A DNA stretch of 64,000 nucleotides from Prado023 sp963788325 (GCA_963788325.1 CAWBGJ010000009.1:372001-436000), one strand, 5' to 3'; positions 23,410 through 31,807 are shown, counted from the stretch's first letter. Numbers and translations: made by a program. Notes: generated by a model from the sequence alone, not told the origin.

Positions 23410-23979
23410 ATGCCTCCCATGACCGCCGCACAGCAGCCCTCTGCACGGGAGCTGCTCGCCCGCGTGGCCGACGGCGACGAGACCGCGTTCCGGGCGCTGT
23501 ACCGCCTGCACTCGGCGTCCGCGTACGGCCTGGCGCTGCGGGTGACCCGCGACGAGCACCTGGCCCAGGATGTCCTGCAGGAGGCGTTCGCGGACCTGTG
23601 GGCCCAGGCGGATCGGTTCGATGCGCGCGAGTCCTCCGTGCGCTCCTGGGTGACGCTGCTCGTGCACCGGCGAGCCGTGGACCGGGTCCGCCGCGAGCAG
23701 TCCGACCGCGACCGGGTCTCGCGCTGGGCCGCCGGGAGCCAGGAGCGCGAGCACGACTCGGTGGCCGAAGTCGTCGAGCTGCGCGCCGAGCACCGGCGCG
23801 TGCGGCAGGCGATGGGCCAGCTGACCCGCCTGCAGCGTGAGGCACTGGACCTGGCCTTCACCGGTGGCCTGACCCATACCCAAGTCGCTGAGCAGCTCGA
23901 CATCCCGCTGGGCACCGCCAAGACACGGATTCGCGACGCCCTGCGATCCCTGCGCACCGAACTGGAGGCCCAGCTGTGA
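23410..23979 (+). CDS. sigK: ECF RNA polymerase sigma factor, SigK-like
   Basis: A 189-residue ECF sigma factor. Region 2 is AFRALYRLHSASAYGLALRV and LAQDVLQEAFADLWAQAD; region 4 is LTRLQREALDLAFTGGLTHT and LDIPLGTAKTRIRDALRSLR. The protein resembles actinobacterial SigK/SigL and is followed by an RskA-like anti-sigma factor with overlapping start. Unlike M. tuberculosis SigK, whose activity depends on a cysteine pair, this protein has no cysteine at all. It probably drives the SigK-like promoters before dipZ and the thioredoxin lipoprotein. ATG 23410 or 23419 could be the start. Confidence 0.82.
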   Translation: MPPMTAAQQPSARELLARVADGDETAFRALYRLHSASAYGLALRVTRDEHLAQDVLQEAFADLWAQADRFDARESSVRSWVTLLVHRRAVDRVRREQSDRDRVSRWAAGSQEREHDSVAEVVELRAEHRRVRQAMGQLTRLQREALDLAFTGGLTHTQVAEQLDIPLGTAKTRIRDALRSLRTELEAQL

Positions 23980-24737
23980 GTGACATCCACGACCTGCTCG
24001 GTGCCTACGTCACCGATGCCCTGGAGCCTGGGGAACGTGCACAGTTCGAGGCGCACCTGGCCGACTGCCCGCAGTGCCGCGCGGAGTCAGCCGACCTGCG
24101 CGAGGTGCTCGCCGCCCTGGCCGACGCGGACCCCGTGCGCCCCCCGGCGGATCTCGAGGACAAGGTTGTTCGGCGGGCCCGCGCTGGAGCCGGGACTACC
24201 ACGCCGGCACCTCCTGAGCCCGCGCCGCTGGCACCCGACGAGCTGAGCAACCGGCGGCGACGTCGCGACTGGGCGCGCAGCGCACCGTGGCTGGCAGCAG
24301 CCGCCTGCGGTGGGCTGCTGTTCGCTGGTGGCTACACCCTCGGTCAGGGCCAGGAGGCCGAGCGCGCCGTCGCCGCCCCCGAGGGCCAGGTGATGTCCGA
24401 CATCGTCTCGGTGGCTGCCGCCCCCGACGCGACGGTGCTGCCGGTGGACATCATGGGCACGACCTCACGGGTGGTTGCCAGCGACGAGATGGACAAGTCG
24501 GTCTTCCTGGCCTCTGCGCTGCCCATGCCCGCGAAGGGCATGTGCTACCAGGTCTGGCGGGTGACCGACGACGGCCAGATGGTGTCGGCCGGCTCGTTCA
24601 CTCCGGCCCCCGATGGGCATGTCGCCGTGGTCCTGGACGGCGGCGCCGGCGACGTGGCCAAGTTCATGATCACGATGGAGCCCCCGGGCGGCTCCACGCA
24701 CCCCACCGGGGAGATGCTCGCCGAGGTGCGCGCCTGA
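23976..24737 (+). CDS. RskA-like anti-sigma factor with zinc-binding domain
   Basis: A 253-residue type I/II single-pass membrane protein. The N-terminal anti-sigma domain carries the ZAS motif H27-x3-C31-x2-C34 (AHLADCPQCRAES). One membrane helix (WLAAAACGGLLFAGGYTLG, about 107-125) is followed by an extracytoplasmic RskA domain (CYQVWRVTDDGQMVSAGSF). It starts at GTG overlapping the sigma factor stop (GTGA), so it is made in step with its target. It should hold the sigma factor at the membrane until zinc-site oxidation or proteolysis. It ends two bases from a convergent gene. Confidence 0.87.
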   Translation: MSDIHDLLGAYVTDALEPGERAQFEAHLADCPQCRAESADLREVLAALADADPVRPPADLEDKVVRRARAGAGTTTPAPPEPAPLAPDELSNRRRRRDWARSAPWLAAAACGGLLFAGGYTLGQGQEAERAVAAPEGQVMSDIVSVAAAPDATVLPVDIMGTTSRVVASDEMDKSVFLASALPMPAKGMCYQVWRVTDDGQMVSAGSFTPAPDGHVAVVLDGGAGDVAKFMITMEPPGGSTHPTGEMLAEVRA

Positions 24738-24739
24738 GG

Positions 24740-25129
24740 TCAGGCCATCCAGGCCGCCTCGGACGGCTCGGCAGGATCGGCAGAGGAAGGCACCTGCGGG
24801 CCGACCAGGCGGTGGCCAAGCCACGCACCGAGGCCCACTCCGACGAGGTCTGCCACGACGTCGGCGGGCTCCGCCGACCGCTGGGCCAGGACCTGACCCT
24901 GCATCAGCTCGCTGAGCGGGGCGTGCACCGACATCAGCGTGATCGCCCACGCACGGGGCACCCCGGCAGCGATGAGAGCTGCGGTGGGCAGGGCGAACAC
25001 GAGCACGTGCACGACCTTGTCCACAGGGAGCCCGGCGGTGGCCACCGCCGGAGCGCGCGGCGCGTAGAGGACGACCGCCTGCAGGCCCAGCGCGCCCATC
25101 GCCACTGCAGCACGCATGGGGTGGGTCAT
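24740..25129 (-). CDS. VanZ-like membrane protein
   Basis: A 129-residue protein with three to four helices. The family pattern is present: VDKVVHVLVFALPTAALIAA, then PLSELMQGQVLAQRSAEPAD and ADLVGVGLGAWLGHRLVG. VanZ proteins give low-level teicoplanin tolerance in enterococci but are mostly of unknown role. I chose ATG 25129 because TACCGT lies six bases upstream, suggesting a leaderless transcript; an upstream extension is not supported. It is divergent from the ClC channel gene. Confidence 0.75.
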   Translation of the reverse strand: MTHPMRAAVAMGALGLQAVVLYAPRAPAVATAGLPVDKVVHVLVFALPTAALIAAGVPRAWAITLMSVHAPLSELMQGQVLAQRSAEPADVVADLVGVGLGAWLGHRLVGPQVPSSADPAEPSEAAWMA

Positions 25130-25135
25130 TGCCCT

Positions 25136-25141
25136 ACGGTA
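25136..25141 (-). promoter_or_regulatory. Leaderless -10 box for the VanZ-like gene
   Basis: TACCGT on the reverse strand, six bases before the ATG, with no room for a ribosome site. Confidence 0.5.
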
Positions 25142-25197
25142 GGCCGCGGCAGGTCCCCGGGCGACCGGGCGTCGATGACGAGACGGAGGTCGGCACC

Positions 25198-26529
25198 GTG
25201 GATGCCAGGGCGACGCCACCCACCGAAGTCGAGCAGGCGGCCGGGGCCGTCCCACGGCCCACCGCACGACAGGTCGCCCTGCTCTGCGGGCTGGCTGTCG
25301 TGGTCGGGCTCATCGCCGGCCTCGGGGCGGCCGCCTTCGTCGCACTGGAGCACAACCTCCAGAGGTGGCTGTGGACGGACCTTCCCGAGGCGATGGGGCG
25401 CACGAGCGCGCCGTGGTGGCTGGTCCTGGGCCTGCTGGTCACCGGCGCCCTGATCACCTTCTGGGCGAGCAGGCTTCCCGGCCACGGCGGGCACGCCCCC
25501 CTCGAGGGCTTCGCGATGGACATCACGCCCGCGCAGATCCTCTCGGTGATCCTGGCCGCCCTGGGCTCGCTGTCGTTCGGGGCCGTGCTGGGCCCGGAGG
25601 CACCCCTCCTGGCCATCGGGACCGCCCTGGGTGCCCTGGCCGTCCGCAACAGCGCCAGCCCGGTCCGCCAGGTGATGATGCTCGCCGGCGGCATCGCGGC
25701 GGTCGGCGCCATCTTCGGCAATCCGCTGATCACCGCGATCCTGCTGCTGGAGTTCGCACTGATCAGCGCGAGCAGAGCCGGTGCGGCCGCGATCTCCACC
25801 CCCGTCATGATGGCCGCCCTCGCGGCCCTGGCCAGCGGCTACACCCTCCAGGTCGGCATCAAGCCGTGGACCGGTCTGGGCGAGGTCGCCCTCGGGCTGC
25901 CCGACCTGCCTTCCTACCCCGCCGTGCAACTCATCGACGTCGCGGTGGCCATCCCCCTGGCCATCGTCGTGGCCGTCCTCGGGCTGCTGGCCCGCTCCGG
26001 TGGGCAGGGGATCGCGCGCGTGGCTGCTCGCGCCCCGCTGGCCACCATCGTCGGGTCCGGCGTGGTCGTGGCCCTCTGCGCCATCGCCGTCCGCGGCCTG
26101 ACCGACGTCGACCTCGACCTGGTCCTGTTCTCGGGCCAGAGCGCGATGCCTGAGTACCTGTCCATCACCAGCCTGGGCACCGCCAGCCTGGTCCTGGTCG
26201 GCAAGCTGGTGGCCTTCACCTTCTCCCTGGGCGGCGGGTTCCGGGGTGGGCAGATCTTTCCGGCCGTCGCCGTGGGCGCCCTGCTGGCCACGATGACCTC
26301 CCTGATGCTCGAACCGACCTCGCTGTCGGCACTGACCGCGGCCGCGATCGGGGCCGCGACCGCCGCGATGATCGGGATGCCCTTCCTGGCCACCGTCATG
26401 GCCGTGATCCTGACCTACCCCGCCGGTGGCGCCACGACCGTCACCGCGATCATCGGCGTGCTGGTCGGGCTCCTCACGCGGATGGCCGCCGAGGAGCGGC
26501 CCCCGCGGCTGGCCGGACGTTCCAGCTGA
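25198..26529 (+). CDS. ClC-family chloride channel/antiporter
   Basis: A 443-residue membrane protein with the ClC filter regions: LGSLSFGAVLGPEAPLLAIG (GxExP with the gating glutamate), AAVGAIFGNPLITAILLLE, and FSLGGGFRGGQIFPAVAVG. The second glycine of the usual GxEGP is alanine. The family moves chloride, often in exchange for protons, or fluoride. I chose GTG 25198 with GGAGG eight bases upstream; an in-frame TTG at 25129 would overlap the divergent VanZ start and has no support. Confidence 0.88.
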   Translation: MDARATPPTEVEQAAGAVPRPTARQVALLCGLAVVVGLIAGLGAAAFVALEHNLQRWLWTDLPEAMGRTSAPWWLVLGLLVTGALITFWASRLPGHGGHAPLEGFAMDITPAQILSVILAALGSLSFGAVLGPEAPLLAIGTALGALAVRNSASPVRQVMMLAGGIAAVGAIFGNPLITAILLLEFALISASRAGAAAISTPVMMAALAALASGYTLQVGIKPWTGLGEVALGLPDLPSYPAVQLIDVAVAIPLAIVVAVLGLLARSGGQGIARVAARAPLATIVGSGVVVALCAIAVRGLTDVDLDLVLFSGQSAMPEYLSITSLGTASLVLVGKLVAFTFSLGGGFRGGQIFPAVAVGALLATMTSLMLEPTSLSALTAAAIGAATAAMIGMPFLATVMAVILTYPAGGATTVTAIIGVLVGLLTRMAAEERPPRLAGRSS

Positions 26530-26577
26530 CCTGATCAACGCCCGCCCGAGGCTGATGCCCGGGGGACTTGCGCTTGT

Positions 26578-26617
26578 TACTCATCAGTAGCATCATGGGG
26601 TTACTGACGGGTAACCG
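26578..26617 (+). promoter_or_regulatory. Tandem operator-like repeats before the acyl-CoA dehydrogenase
   Basis: Two copies of TTACT-N4-RGTAR: TTACTCATCAGTAG (from 26578) and TTACTGACGGGTAA (from 26602), 24 bases apart. The second extends to the palindrome GGTTAC-N6-GTAACC (26600-26617). The spacing places both on one DNA face. A TetR- or GntR-type fatty-acid regulator is a plausible binder; not assigned. Confidence 0.55.
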
Positions 26618-26668
26618 CCTGCGTCGGCGCGCACCCGAATGCCACCGCCACTGCCCGAAGGAGATCGG

Positions 26669-28516
26669 ATGTCCCACTACAAGGCCAATCTGCGTGACAT
26701 CGAGTTCAACCTGTTCGAGGTCTTCGCAGGAGCCGACCGGCTGGGCCACGGCCCGCTGGCGGACCTGGATCCCGACACCGTGAAGGACATCCTCCGCGAG
26801 ATCAAGGTGCTGGCTGAGGGCCCCCTGGCCGAGTCGTTCACCGACGCCGACCGCAACCCGCCGAAGTACGACCCGGCCACGATGACCGTGCAGATGCCCG
26901 AGTCGTTCAAGAAGTCCTTCGCGGCCCTCATGGAGTCCGGCTTCTGGCGCGTGGACCTGCCCGAGCACCTCGGTGGCTCGGGGGCGCCCCCCTCGATCCG
27001 CTGGTCGGTGGCCGAGATGCTGCTCGGCGCCAACCCGGCTGCCTACATGTACATGTCCGGTCCCGGCTTCGCCTCGATCGTCGACGCGCTGGGCAACGAG
27101 CAGCAGAAGCAGTGGGCGCAGACCATGATCGACCGCGAGTGGGGTGCCACCATGGTCCTCACCGAGCCCGACGCGGGTTCGGACGTCGGCGCGGGCACCA
27201 CCAAGGCATTCCTGCAGGAGGACGGCTCGTGGCACATCGAGGGCGTGAAGCGGTTCATCACCTCCGGTGAGCACGACATGGCCGAGAACATCATCCACCT
27301 GGTGCTGGCCCGTCCGGCCAACGTCGAGGGCCTCGGCGGCGTGGGCACCAAGGGCCTGAGCCTGTTCTTCGTGCCGAAGTTCCACTTCGACGAGGACGGC
27401 ACTGTCGGCGAGCGCAACGGCGCCTTCGTGACCAACGTCGAGAAGAAGATGGGCCTGAAGGTCTCCACCACCTGCGAGGTCACCTTCGGCCAGAACGGCG
27501 TGCCCGCTCAGGGCTGGCTCATCGGTGACGTCCACGAGGGCATCGCCCAGATGTTCAAGGTCATCGAGTACGCGCGGATGATGGTCGGCACGAAGGCCAT
27601 CGCCACGCTGAGCACGGGGTACCTGAACTCCCTGGAGTACGCCAAGGCGCGCGTGCAGGGTGCGGACCTGACCCAGATGATGGACAAGCGCGCCCCGCGC
27701 GTCACGATCACCGCGCACCCCGACGTCCGCCGCAGCCTCATGCTGCAGAAGTCCTACGCGGAGGGCATGCGCGCCCTGATCCACCTGACCGCCTACTACC
27801 AGGACCAGATCCAGCTCTCCGAGCACGGGATGGCCGTGGACGTGGACAAGGACATGGCCGAGCGGGTCAACGACCTGCTGCTGCCGATCGTCAAGGGCGT
27901 GGGCTCGGAGCGCTCCTACGAGTTGCTCGCGACCTCGCTGCAGACCCTCGGTGGCTCGGGCTTCCTGCAGGACTACCCGATCGAGCAGTACATCCGCGAC
28001 GCGAAGATCGACACCCTCTACGAGGGCACCACCGCCATCCAGGGCCTGGACTTCTTCTTCCGCAAGATGGTCCGCGACCAGTTCAAGGCCGTGATGTTCC
28101 TCGGCGCCCAGATCGCGGAGTTCGTCAAGGGCGACGAGGGCGGCTCGCTGACCCACGAGCGCGAGCTGCTCGGAAAGGCGCTGGAGGACACGCAGGCCGT
28201 GATCGGTGTGATGGGCGGCTGGGCGATGGCCTCGCAGACCACCCCGACCGAGATCTACAAGGTCGGCCTGAACTCCACCCGCCTGCTCATGATGATGGGC
28301 GACCTGGTCGTCGGCTGGCTGCTGCTCAAGCAGGCCGAGATCGCGGGCAAGGCCCTCGCGGCCGGTCCCGCGGCCAAGGACGTGCCCTTCTACGAGGGCA
28401 AGGTCGCTGCGGCCTCGTGGTTCGCGGCCAACCGGCTGCCGCTGCTGGCTGCCGAGCGGGTCGTGTGCGAGACCACGACGCTGGACCTGATGGACCTCCC
28501 GGAGGCCGATTTCTGA
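26669..28516 (+). CDS. Acyl-CoA dehydrogenase, FadE5-like
   Basis: A 615-residue flavoenzyme of the long actinobacterial FadE5 type. It begins SHYKANLRDIEFNLFEVF, has the middle domain MVLTEPDAGSDVGAGTTKA, then the catalytic base E452 in DTLYEGTTAIQGLDFFFRKM and a C-terminal extension of about 130 residues. It catalyses the first step of beta-oxidation, making trans-2-enoyl-CoA with FAD. GAAGGAGA lies before ATG 26669. It is monocistronic, with tandem operator-like palindromes upstream and a strong hairpin downstream. Confidence 0.92.
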   Translation: MSHYKANLRDIEFNLFEVFAGADRLGHGPLADLDPDTVKDILREIKVLAEGPLAESFTDADRNPPKYDPATMTVQMPESFKKSFAALMESGFWRVDLPEHLGGSGAPPSIRWSVAEMLLGANPAAYMYMSGPGFASIVDALGNEQQKQWAQTMIDREWGATMVLTEPDAGSDVGAGTTKAFLQEDGSWHIEGVKRFITSGEHDMAENIIHLVLARPANVEGLGGVGTKGLSLFFVPKFHFDEDGTVGERNGAFVTNVEKKMGLKVSTTCEVTFGQNGVPAQGWLIGDVHEGIAQMFKVIEYARMMVGTKAIATLSTGYLNSLEYAKARVQGADLTQMMDKRAPRVTITAHPDVRRSLMLQKSYAEGMRALIHLTAYYQDQIQLSEHGMAVDVDKDMAERVNDLLLPIVKGVGSERSYELLATSLQTLGGSGFLQDYPIEQYIRDAKIDTLYEGTTAIQGLDFFFRKMVRDQFKAVMFLGAQIAEFVKGDEGGSLTHERELLGKALEDTQAVIGVMGGWAMASQTTPTEIYKVGLNSTRLLMMMGDLVVGWLLLKQAEIAGKALAAGPAAKDVPFYEGKVAAASWFAANRLPLLAAERVVCETTTLDLMDLPEADF

Positions 28517-28578
28517 TCCACCCTCCTTGTTTCCTCGATCCAGCACCCGCTGCCGAATCGATGGTGCAAGGGAAGATT

Positions 28579-28615
28579 CGAGCCCCCCGTCGCGCACCCT
28601 GCGGCGGGGGGCTCG
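28579..28615 (+). terminator. Strong hairpin after the acyl-CoA dehydrogenase
   Basis: CGAGCCCCCCG begins a 15-pair stem (28579-28593 with 28601-28615, one G-U pair) and a seven-base loop. No U tract. Confidence 0.75.
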
Positions 28616-28686
28616 TGCGTGCGCGATCTGCTCGTCGGCGGAGCGTGTGCGGCAGCGGGGCGGTGGCGGGGCCTGGGGATCGTCAT

Positions 28687-28702
28687 ATACCCTTGGGGGT
28701 AT
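28687..28702 (+). promoter_or_regulatory. CsoR/CstR-type operator overlapping a start codon, site 3
   Basis: ATACCCTTGGGGGTAT matches the two palindromes at 18.4 kb in both half-sites (one base differs in the left arm). Its last two bases are the first two of the ATG at 28701. The overlapping CATATA/TATACC could be the -10 box, so the repressor would sit on the transcription start. Confidence 0.65.
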
Positions 28703-29105
28703 GCGTCGCATCCTGATCGTCCTTGCTGCCCTGCTGGGGGCCACCGTCCTGCTCAGCGGGTGCTCCTCCAGCTCCAGTTCCAGTGCCGTCACCAATGAGT
28801 CCGCGGACGCCTTCGTGACCTCCATGGCCGCGCCGGGCACCGTCATCGTCGATGTCCGCACCCCGGCGGAGTTCAGCGCCGGGCACGTGGACGGTGCGGT
28901 GAACATCGACGTGGAGTCCGCCGATTTCGGCTCGCAGATCGCAGCCCTGCCCAAGGACTCCACCTACGCGGTCTACTGCCGTTCGGGCCGTCGCTCCGCG
29001 ATCGCGACCGCCCAGATGGCCGACACCGGCTTCACCTCGTTGATCAACCTCGAGGGCGGGCTCGGCGACCTGCAGGCGGCCGGGGCACCGATCGTCGCTG
29101 GCTGA
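28701..29105 (+). CDS. Rhodanese-domain lipoprotein
   Basis: A 134-residue exported rhodanese. The leader ends LLSGC (C21), a run of seven serines follows, then the rhodanese fold: VIVDVRTPAEFSAGHVDGAV and catalytic C93 in VYCRSGRRSA. It would bind sulfane sulfur on the outer face of the membrane. The start at 28701 follows from the leader; there is no ribosome site, and the CstR-like operator covers the start codon, suggesting a leaderless, tightly repressed transcript. Part of the same likely regulon as the 18 kb genes. Confidence 0.9.
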   Translation: MRRILIVLAALLGATVLLSGCSSSSSSSAVTNESADAFVTSMAAPGTVIVDVRTPAEFSAGHVDGAVNIDVESADFGSQIAALPKDSTYAVYCRSGRRSAIATAQMADTGFTSLINLEGGLGDLQAAGAPIVAG

Positions 29106-29109
29106 TCGG

Positions 29110-29128
29110 CCCGGGCGGACGGCCCGGG
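29110..29128. terminator. Short hairpin between convergent genes
   Basis: CCCGGGC-GGACG-GCCCGGG gives a seven-pair stem with a five-base loop between the stops of the rhodanese lipoprotein and the nitrilase gene. It could serve both directions. Confidence 0.5.
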
Positions 29129-29138
29129 GACCGAGAGC

Positions 29139-29936
29139 TCAGCCCATCCGCCGGTTCTCCAGCGCTGGGAAGGCACCACGCCAAGCAGCCACCCGGTCCG
29201 GGTCGATCGACACGCTCAGGACCTCCTCGCCGGCACCTGCCTCGGCCAGGACCTCACCTTGGGGGTCGATCACCAGCGAGCCGCCCCCGATCGGCACGCC
29301 CCCATGCGTGCCCGCCTCGTTGCAGGCCAGCACGTAGGCCTGGTCCTCGATGGCACGGGCCCTGGCCAGGACCTGCCAGTGCGCCAGCCGGCGCTCCGGC
29401 CACCCGGCCGGCAGCACGAAGACCTCGGCACCGCGGTCCACCAGTGCCCGGAACAGCTCCGGGAAGCGCAGGTCGTAGCAGGTGGCCAGGCCGATCCGAC
29501 CCAGCGGCCCGTCAAGCACCTCGACCTGCTCCCCGCTGCTCATCACCGTGGTCTCACCGCCGTTGAAGCCGAAGAGGTGCACCTTGCGGTAGCTGGCGAC
29601 CAGCGCCCCTGACGGGTCGAACACGACCTGGGTGTTGAAGTAGCGGACCCCGCCCTCGGCGTCCACCGCCACCTCGGGGATCGACCCGCCGAACAGCCAC
29701 GTGCCCGTGCTCGAAGCCACCCTGCCCATGGCCTGGCACAGGGGACCGTCCAACGGCTCGGCGTGGGCGACCATCAGGTCGATCGCGAACGCCCCGATCG
29801 GCCACAGCTCGGGCAGCACCACCATGTCGTGGTCGACAGCAGCCCCAGCGGCCATCGACAGCACCCGGTCGACGCGCGCGGCCACCGGCTCGTCATCGGT
29901 GATCACCACCTGGAGCAGCGCGACGCGGACCGACAT
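29139..29936 (-). CDS. Carbon-nitrogen hydrolase, omega-amidase/Nit-like
   Basis: A 265-residue nitrilase-superfamily protein with the Glu-Lys-Cys triad visible: E in MVVLPELWPIGAF, K in YRKVHLFGFNGG and C in IGLATCYDLRFPELFR. Closest by pattern to the Nit2/omega-amidase and deaminated-glutathione amidase group, which hydrolyse amides such as alpha-ketoglutaramate. I used ATG 29936, with TAGCCT seven bases upstream, rather than a longer frame. Confidence 0.87.
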   Translation of the reverse strand: MSVRVALLQVVITDDEPVAARVDRVLSMAAGAAVDHDMVVLPELWPIGAFAIDLMVAHAEPLDGPLCQAMGRVASSTGTWLFGGSIPEVAVDAEGGVRYFNTQVVFDPSGALVASYRKVHLFGFNGGETTVMSSGEQVEVLDGPLGRIGLATCYDLRFPELFRALVDRGAEVFVLPAGWPERRLAHWQVLARARAIEDQAYVLACNEAGTHGGVPIGGGSLVIDPQGEVLAEAGAGEEVLSVSIDPDRVAAWRGAFPALENRRMG

Positions 29937-29943
29937 GAACCAC

Positions 29944-29949
29944 AGGCTA
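29944..29949 (-). promoter_or_regulatory. Leaderless -10 box for the nitrilase gene
   Basis: TAGCCT on the reverse strand, seven bases before the ATG at 29936. Confidence 0.5.
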
Positions 29950-30002
29950 GTCCGCCTGCGCCACCGGCGTCGCACAGGTGGCGCCCGGCACCGGGGCGGA
30001 GC

Positions 30003-30239
30003 TCAGGCCAGGGCGGCCCGCAGGGTGCTCTCGTCGATGAACCACGAGCCGACCACGGCCCCGTCCACGAGCGTGACCGGGATGAGCTCCCAGTACTGGT
30101 CGGCGAGCGCGGGGTCCTCGAGGATGCTCACCTCGTCCCAGGCCACCCCCGTCTCGGCGCAGACGCGTTGCACCACTGCCCGGGCGTCGTCGCAGAGGTG
30201 ACAGCCCGGCTTGCCCACCAACTGGACGCGGGTGGTCAT
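30003..30239 (-). CDS. Glutaredoxin-like protein
   Basis: A 78-residue thioredoxin-fold protein: VQLVGKPGCHLCDDARAVV with a CHLC redox pair, and the cis-proline segment IPVTLVDGAVV. DUF836/NrdH-like family with unknown partner. It lies 40 bases downstream of the acyl-CoA ligase gene, possibly in the same transcript. Confidence 0.87.
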   Translation of the reverse strand: MTTRVQLVGKPGCHLCDDARAVVQRVCAETGVAWDEVSILEDPALADQYWELIPVTLVDGAVVGSWFIDESTLRAALA

Positions 30240-30279
30240 CGTGGCACGGTCCGCAGCCGTGCCGGCAGCGCAGGCACCC

Positions 30280-31779
30280 TCACGCCAGGGTGTCCTTGAG
30301 CTTGCCCTTGGCGATCTTCCCGGTGGCCGCGCGGGGCAGTCGGGGGGCGAACTCGATGATCGACGGGCACTTGAACCGGGCCAGGCGCGCCTCGCAGAAC
30401 GCCCGGAGGTCGCCCGGCTCGGGCACGCCCTTGCGCAGCACGACGACGGCCTTGACCGACTCCCCTGTCAGCGGGTGCGGCAGGCCGATCACCGCCACCT
30501 CGGTGACCGCCGGGTGCGTGGCCATCACGGCCTCCACCTCACGCGGGTACACGTTGAAGCCGGACACGATGATCAGGTCCCGGCGACGGTCCACCAACCG
30601 GTAGTCGCCGTCCTCGTCGAGGATGGCCACGTCGCCGGTGTGGAACCAGCCGTCGGAATCCACACCGCCGGCCCCGTCGGGCCAGTACCCGGAGAGCAGG
30701 GACTTGGCCTTCACCCACACCTCACCCGGGTCCCCCTCGAGCACCTCGGAGCCGTCGGTGTCGCGCAGGGACACGGTGACCCCGGCCAGCGGCCGACCCA
30801 CCGACCCGGGCTTGGGCCGCTTGGAGACCATCGTCGTGGTCACCACCGGGCAGCACTCGGTCAGGCCGTAGCCCTCCCAGATGGGCTTGCCGGTGATGGT
30901 CGAGAACTGGGCGAACACGTCGGGGGGTAGCGCCGAGGCGCCGCTGACCAGCAGGCGCACACCGTCCATCGACTCGCGCAGCGACCCCTCCGCGCTCCAC
31001 GAGACATACATCGCCGGCGCACCCACGACGGAGGTGACCTTGAGCTCGCGGATCATCCGAAGCGAGGTGCGCGGCTCGAATCGCTCGAGCAGCACGCAGG
31101 TCGCGCCCACCTTCGCGGCCAGGCCCAGACCGGCGTTCAGCCCGTAGATGTGGAACATCGGCAGCACGAGCAGCAGCCGGTCGTCGGCCTCGATCGCCGC
31201 AGGACGCTTGATCCTGGCCAGGGCGTCGACGTTGGCGCGCAGGGCCCCGTGGCTGAGCATCGCCCCCTTGGGCTGCCCCTCGCTGCCCGAGGTGTACATC
31301 AGCACCGCGAGGTCACGCGGGCGGGTCCGCGGCGCGGTGAACGCCCCGCGCCCCCCCGGGCCGGCACCCACCAGGGCCATGCCCTCGGGTGAGTCCAGGC
31401 CGATCGCCCGCGCCCCCCCAGCACGCCGGGCCACGGTGGCACCCACCTTGGCCCGGGCCGGATCGTGGAGCAGGAGGTCAGCCCCAGCGTCGATGCACAT
31501 CCGGACGACCTCGGCCGCGGTGTACCCGGTGTTCAGCGGCACCGCGACCAGGCCAGCCCGCAGCACGGCGAAGTAGGCGATTGCGAACTCCGGGCGGTTG
31601 CCGATCATGAGGGCCACCCGGGAGCCGGGCGACAGGCCGGTCTCGGTCAGCGCCCGAGCGCCCCGGTCGACGCGGGCGTCGACCTCAGCCCAGGTCAGCT
31701 GCGAGGTGGGCGTCACCAGCGCCGGGTGGTCCGGGCGGGCGGCGGCCGACTGGCGCACGAGGTCCGCGAGGTTGCTCAC
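30280..31779 (-). CDS. Fatty-acid-CoA ligase (AMP-binding, FadD-like)
   Basis: A 499-residue adenylate-forming enzyme. The P-loop-like motif is LMYTSGSEGQPKGAMLSH, the A5 motif GYGLTECCPV, then GWFHTGDVA, the hinge DRRRDLIIVSGFNVYPREVE and the C-terminal catalytic lysine in RAATGKIAKGKL. It activates a carboxylic acid to acyl-AMP and then acyl-CoA; chain length cannot be read from sequence. Starts at GTG. Divergent from a HAD phosphatase gene, with both starts 40 bases apart. Confidence 0.88.
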   Translation of the reverse strand: MSNLADLVRQSAAARPDHPALVTPTSQLTWAEVDARVDRGARALTETGLSPGSRVALMIGNRPEFAIAYFAVLRAGLVAVPLNTGYTAAEVVRMCIDAGADLLLHDPARAKVGATVARRAGGARAIGLDSPEGMALVGAGPGGRGAFTAPRTRPRDLAVLMYTSGSEGQPKGAMLSHGALRANVDALARIKRPAAIEADDRLLLVLPMFHIYGLNAGLGLAAKVGATCVLLERFEPRTSLRMIRELKVTSVVGAPAMYVSWSAEGSLRESMDGVRLLVSGASALPPDVFAQFSTITGKPIWEGYGLTECCPVVTTTMVSKRPKPGSVGRPLAGVTVSLRDTDGSEVLEGDPGEVWVKAKSLLSGYWPDGAGGVDSDGWFHTGDVAILDEDGDYRLVDRRRDLIIVSGFNVYPREVEAVMATHPAVTEVAVIGLPHPLTGESVKAVVVLRKGVPEPGDLRAFCEARLARFKCPSIIEFAPRLPRAATGKIAKGKLKDTLA

Positions 31780-31807
31780 ACGAGCAGTGTGGCATGTCGG
31801 ATCGGGC

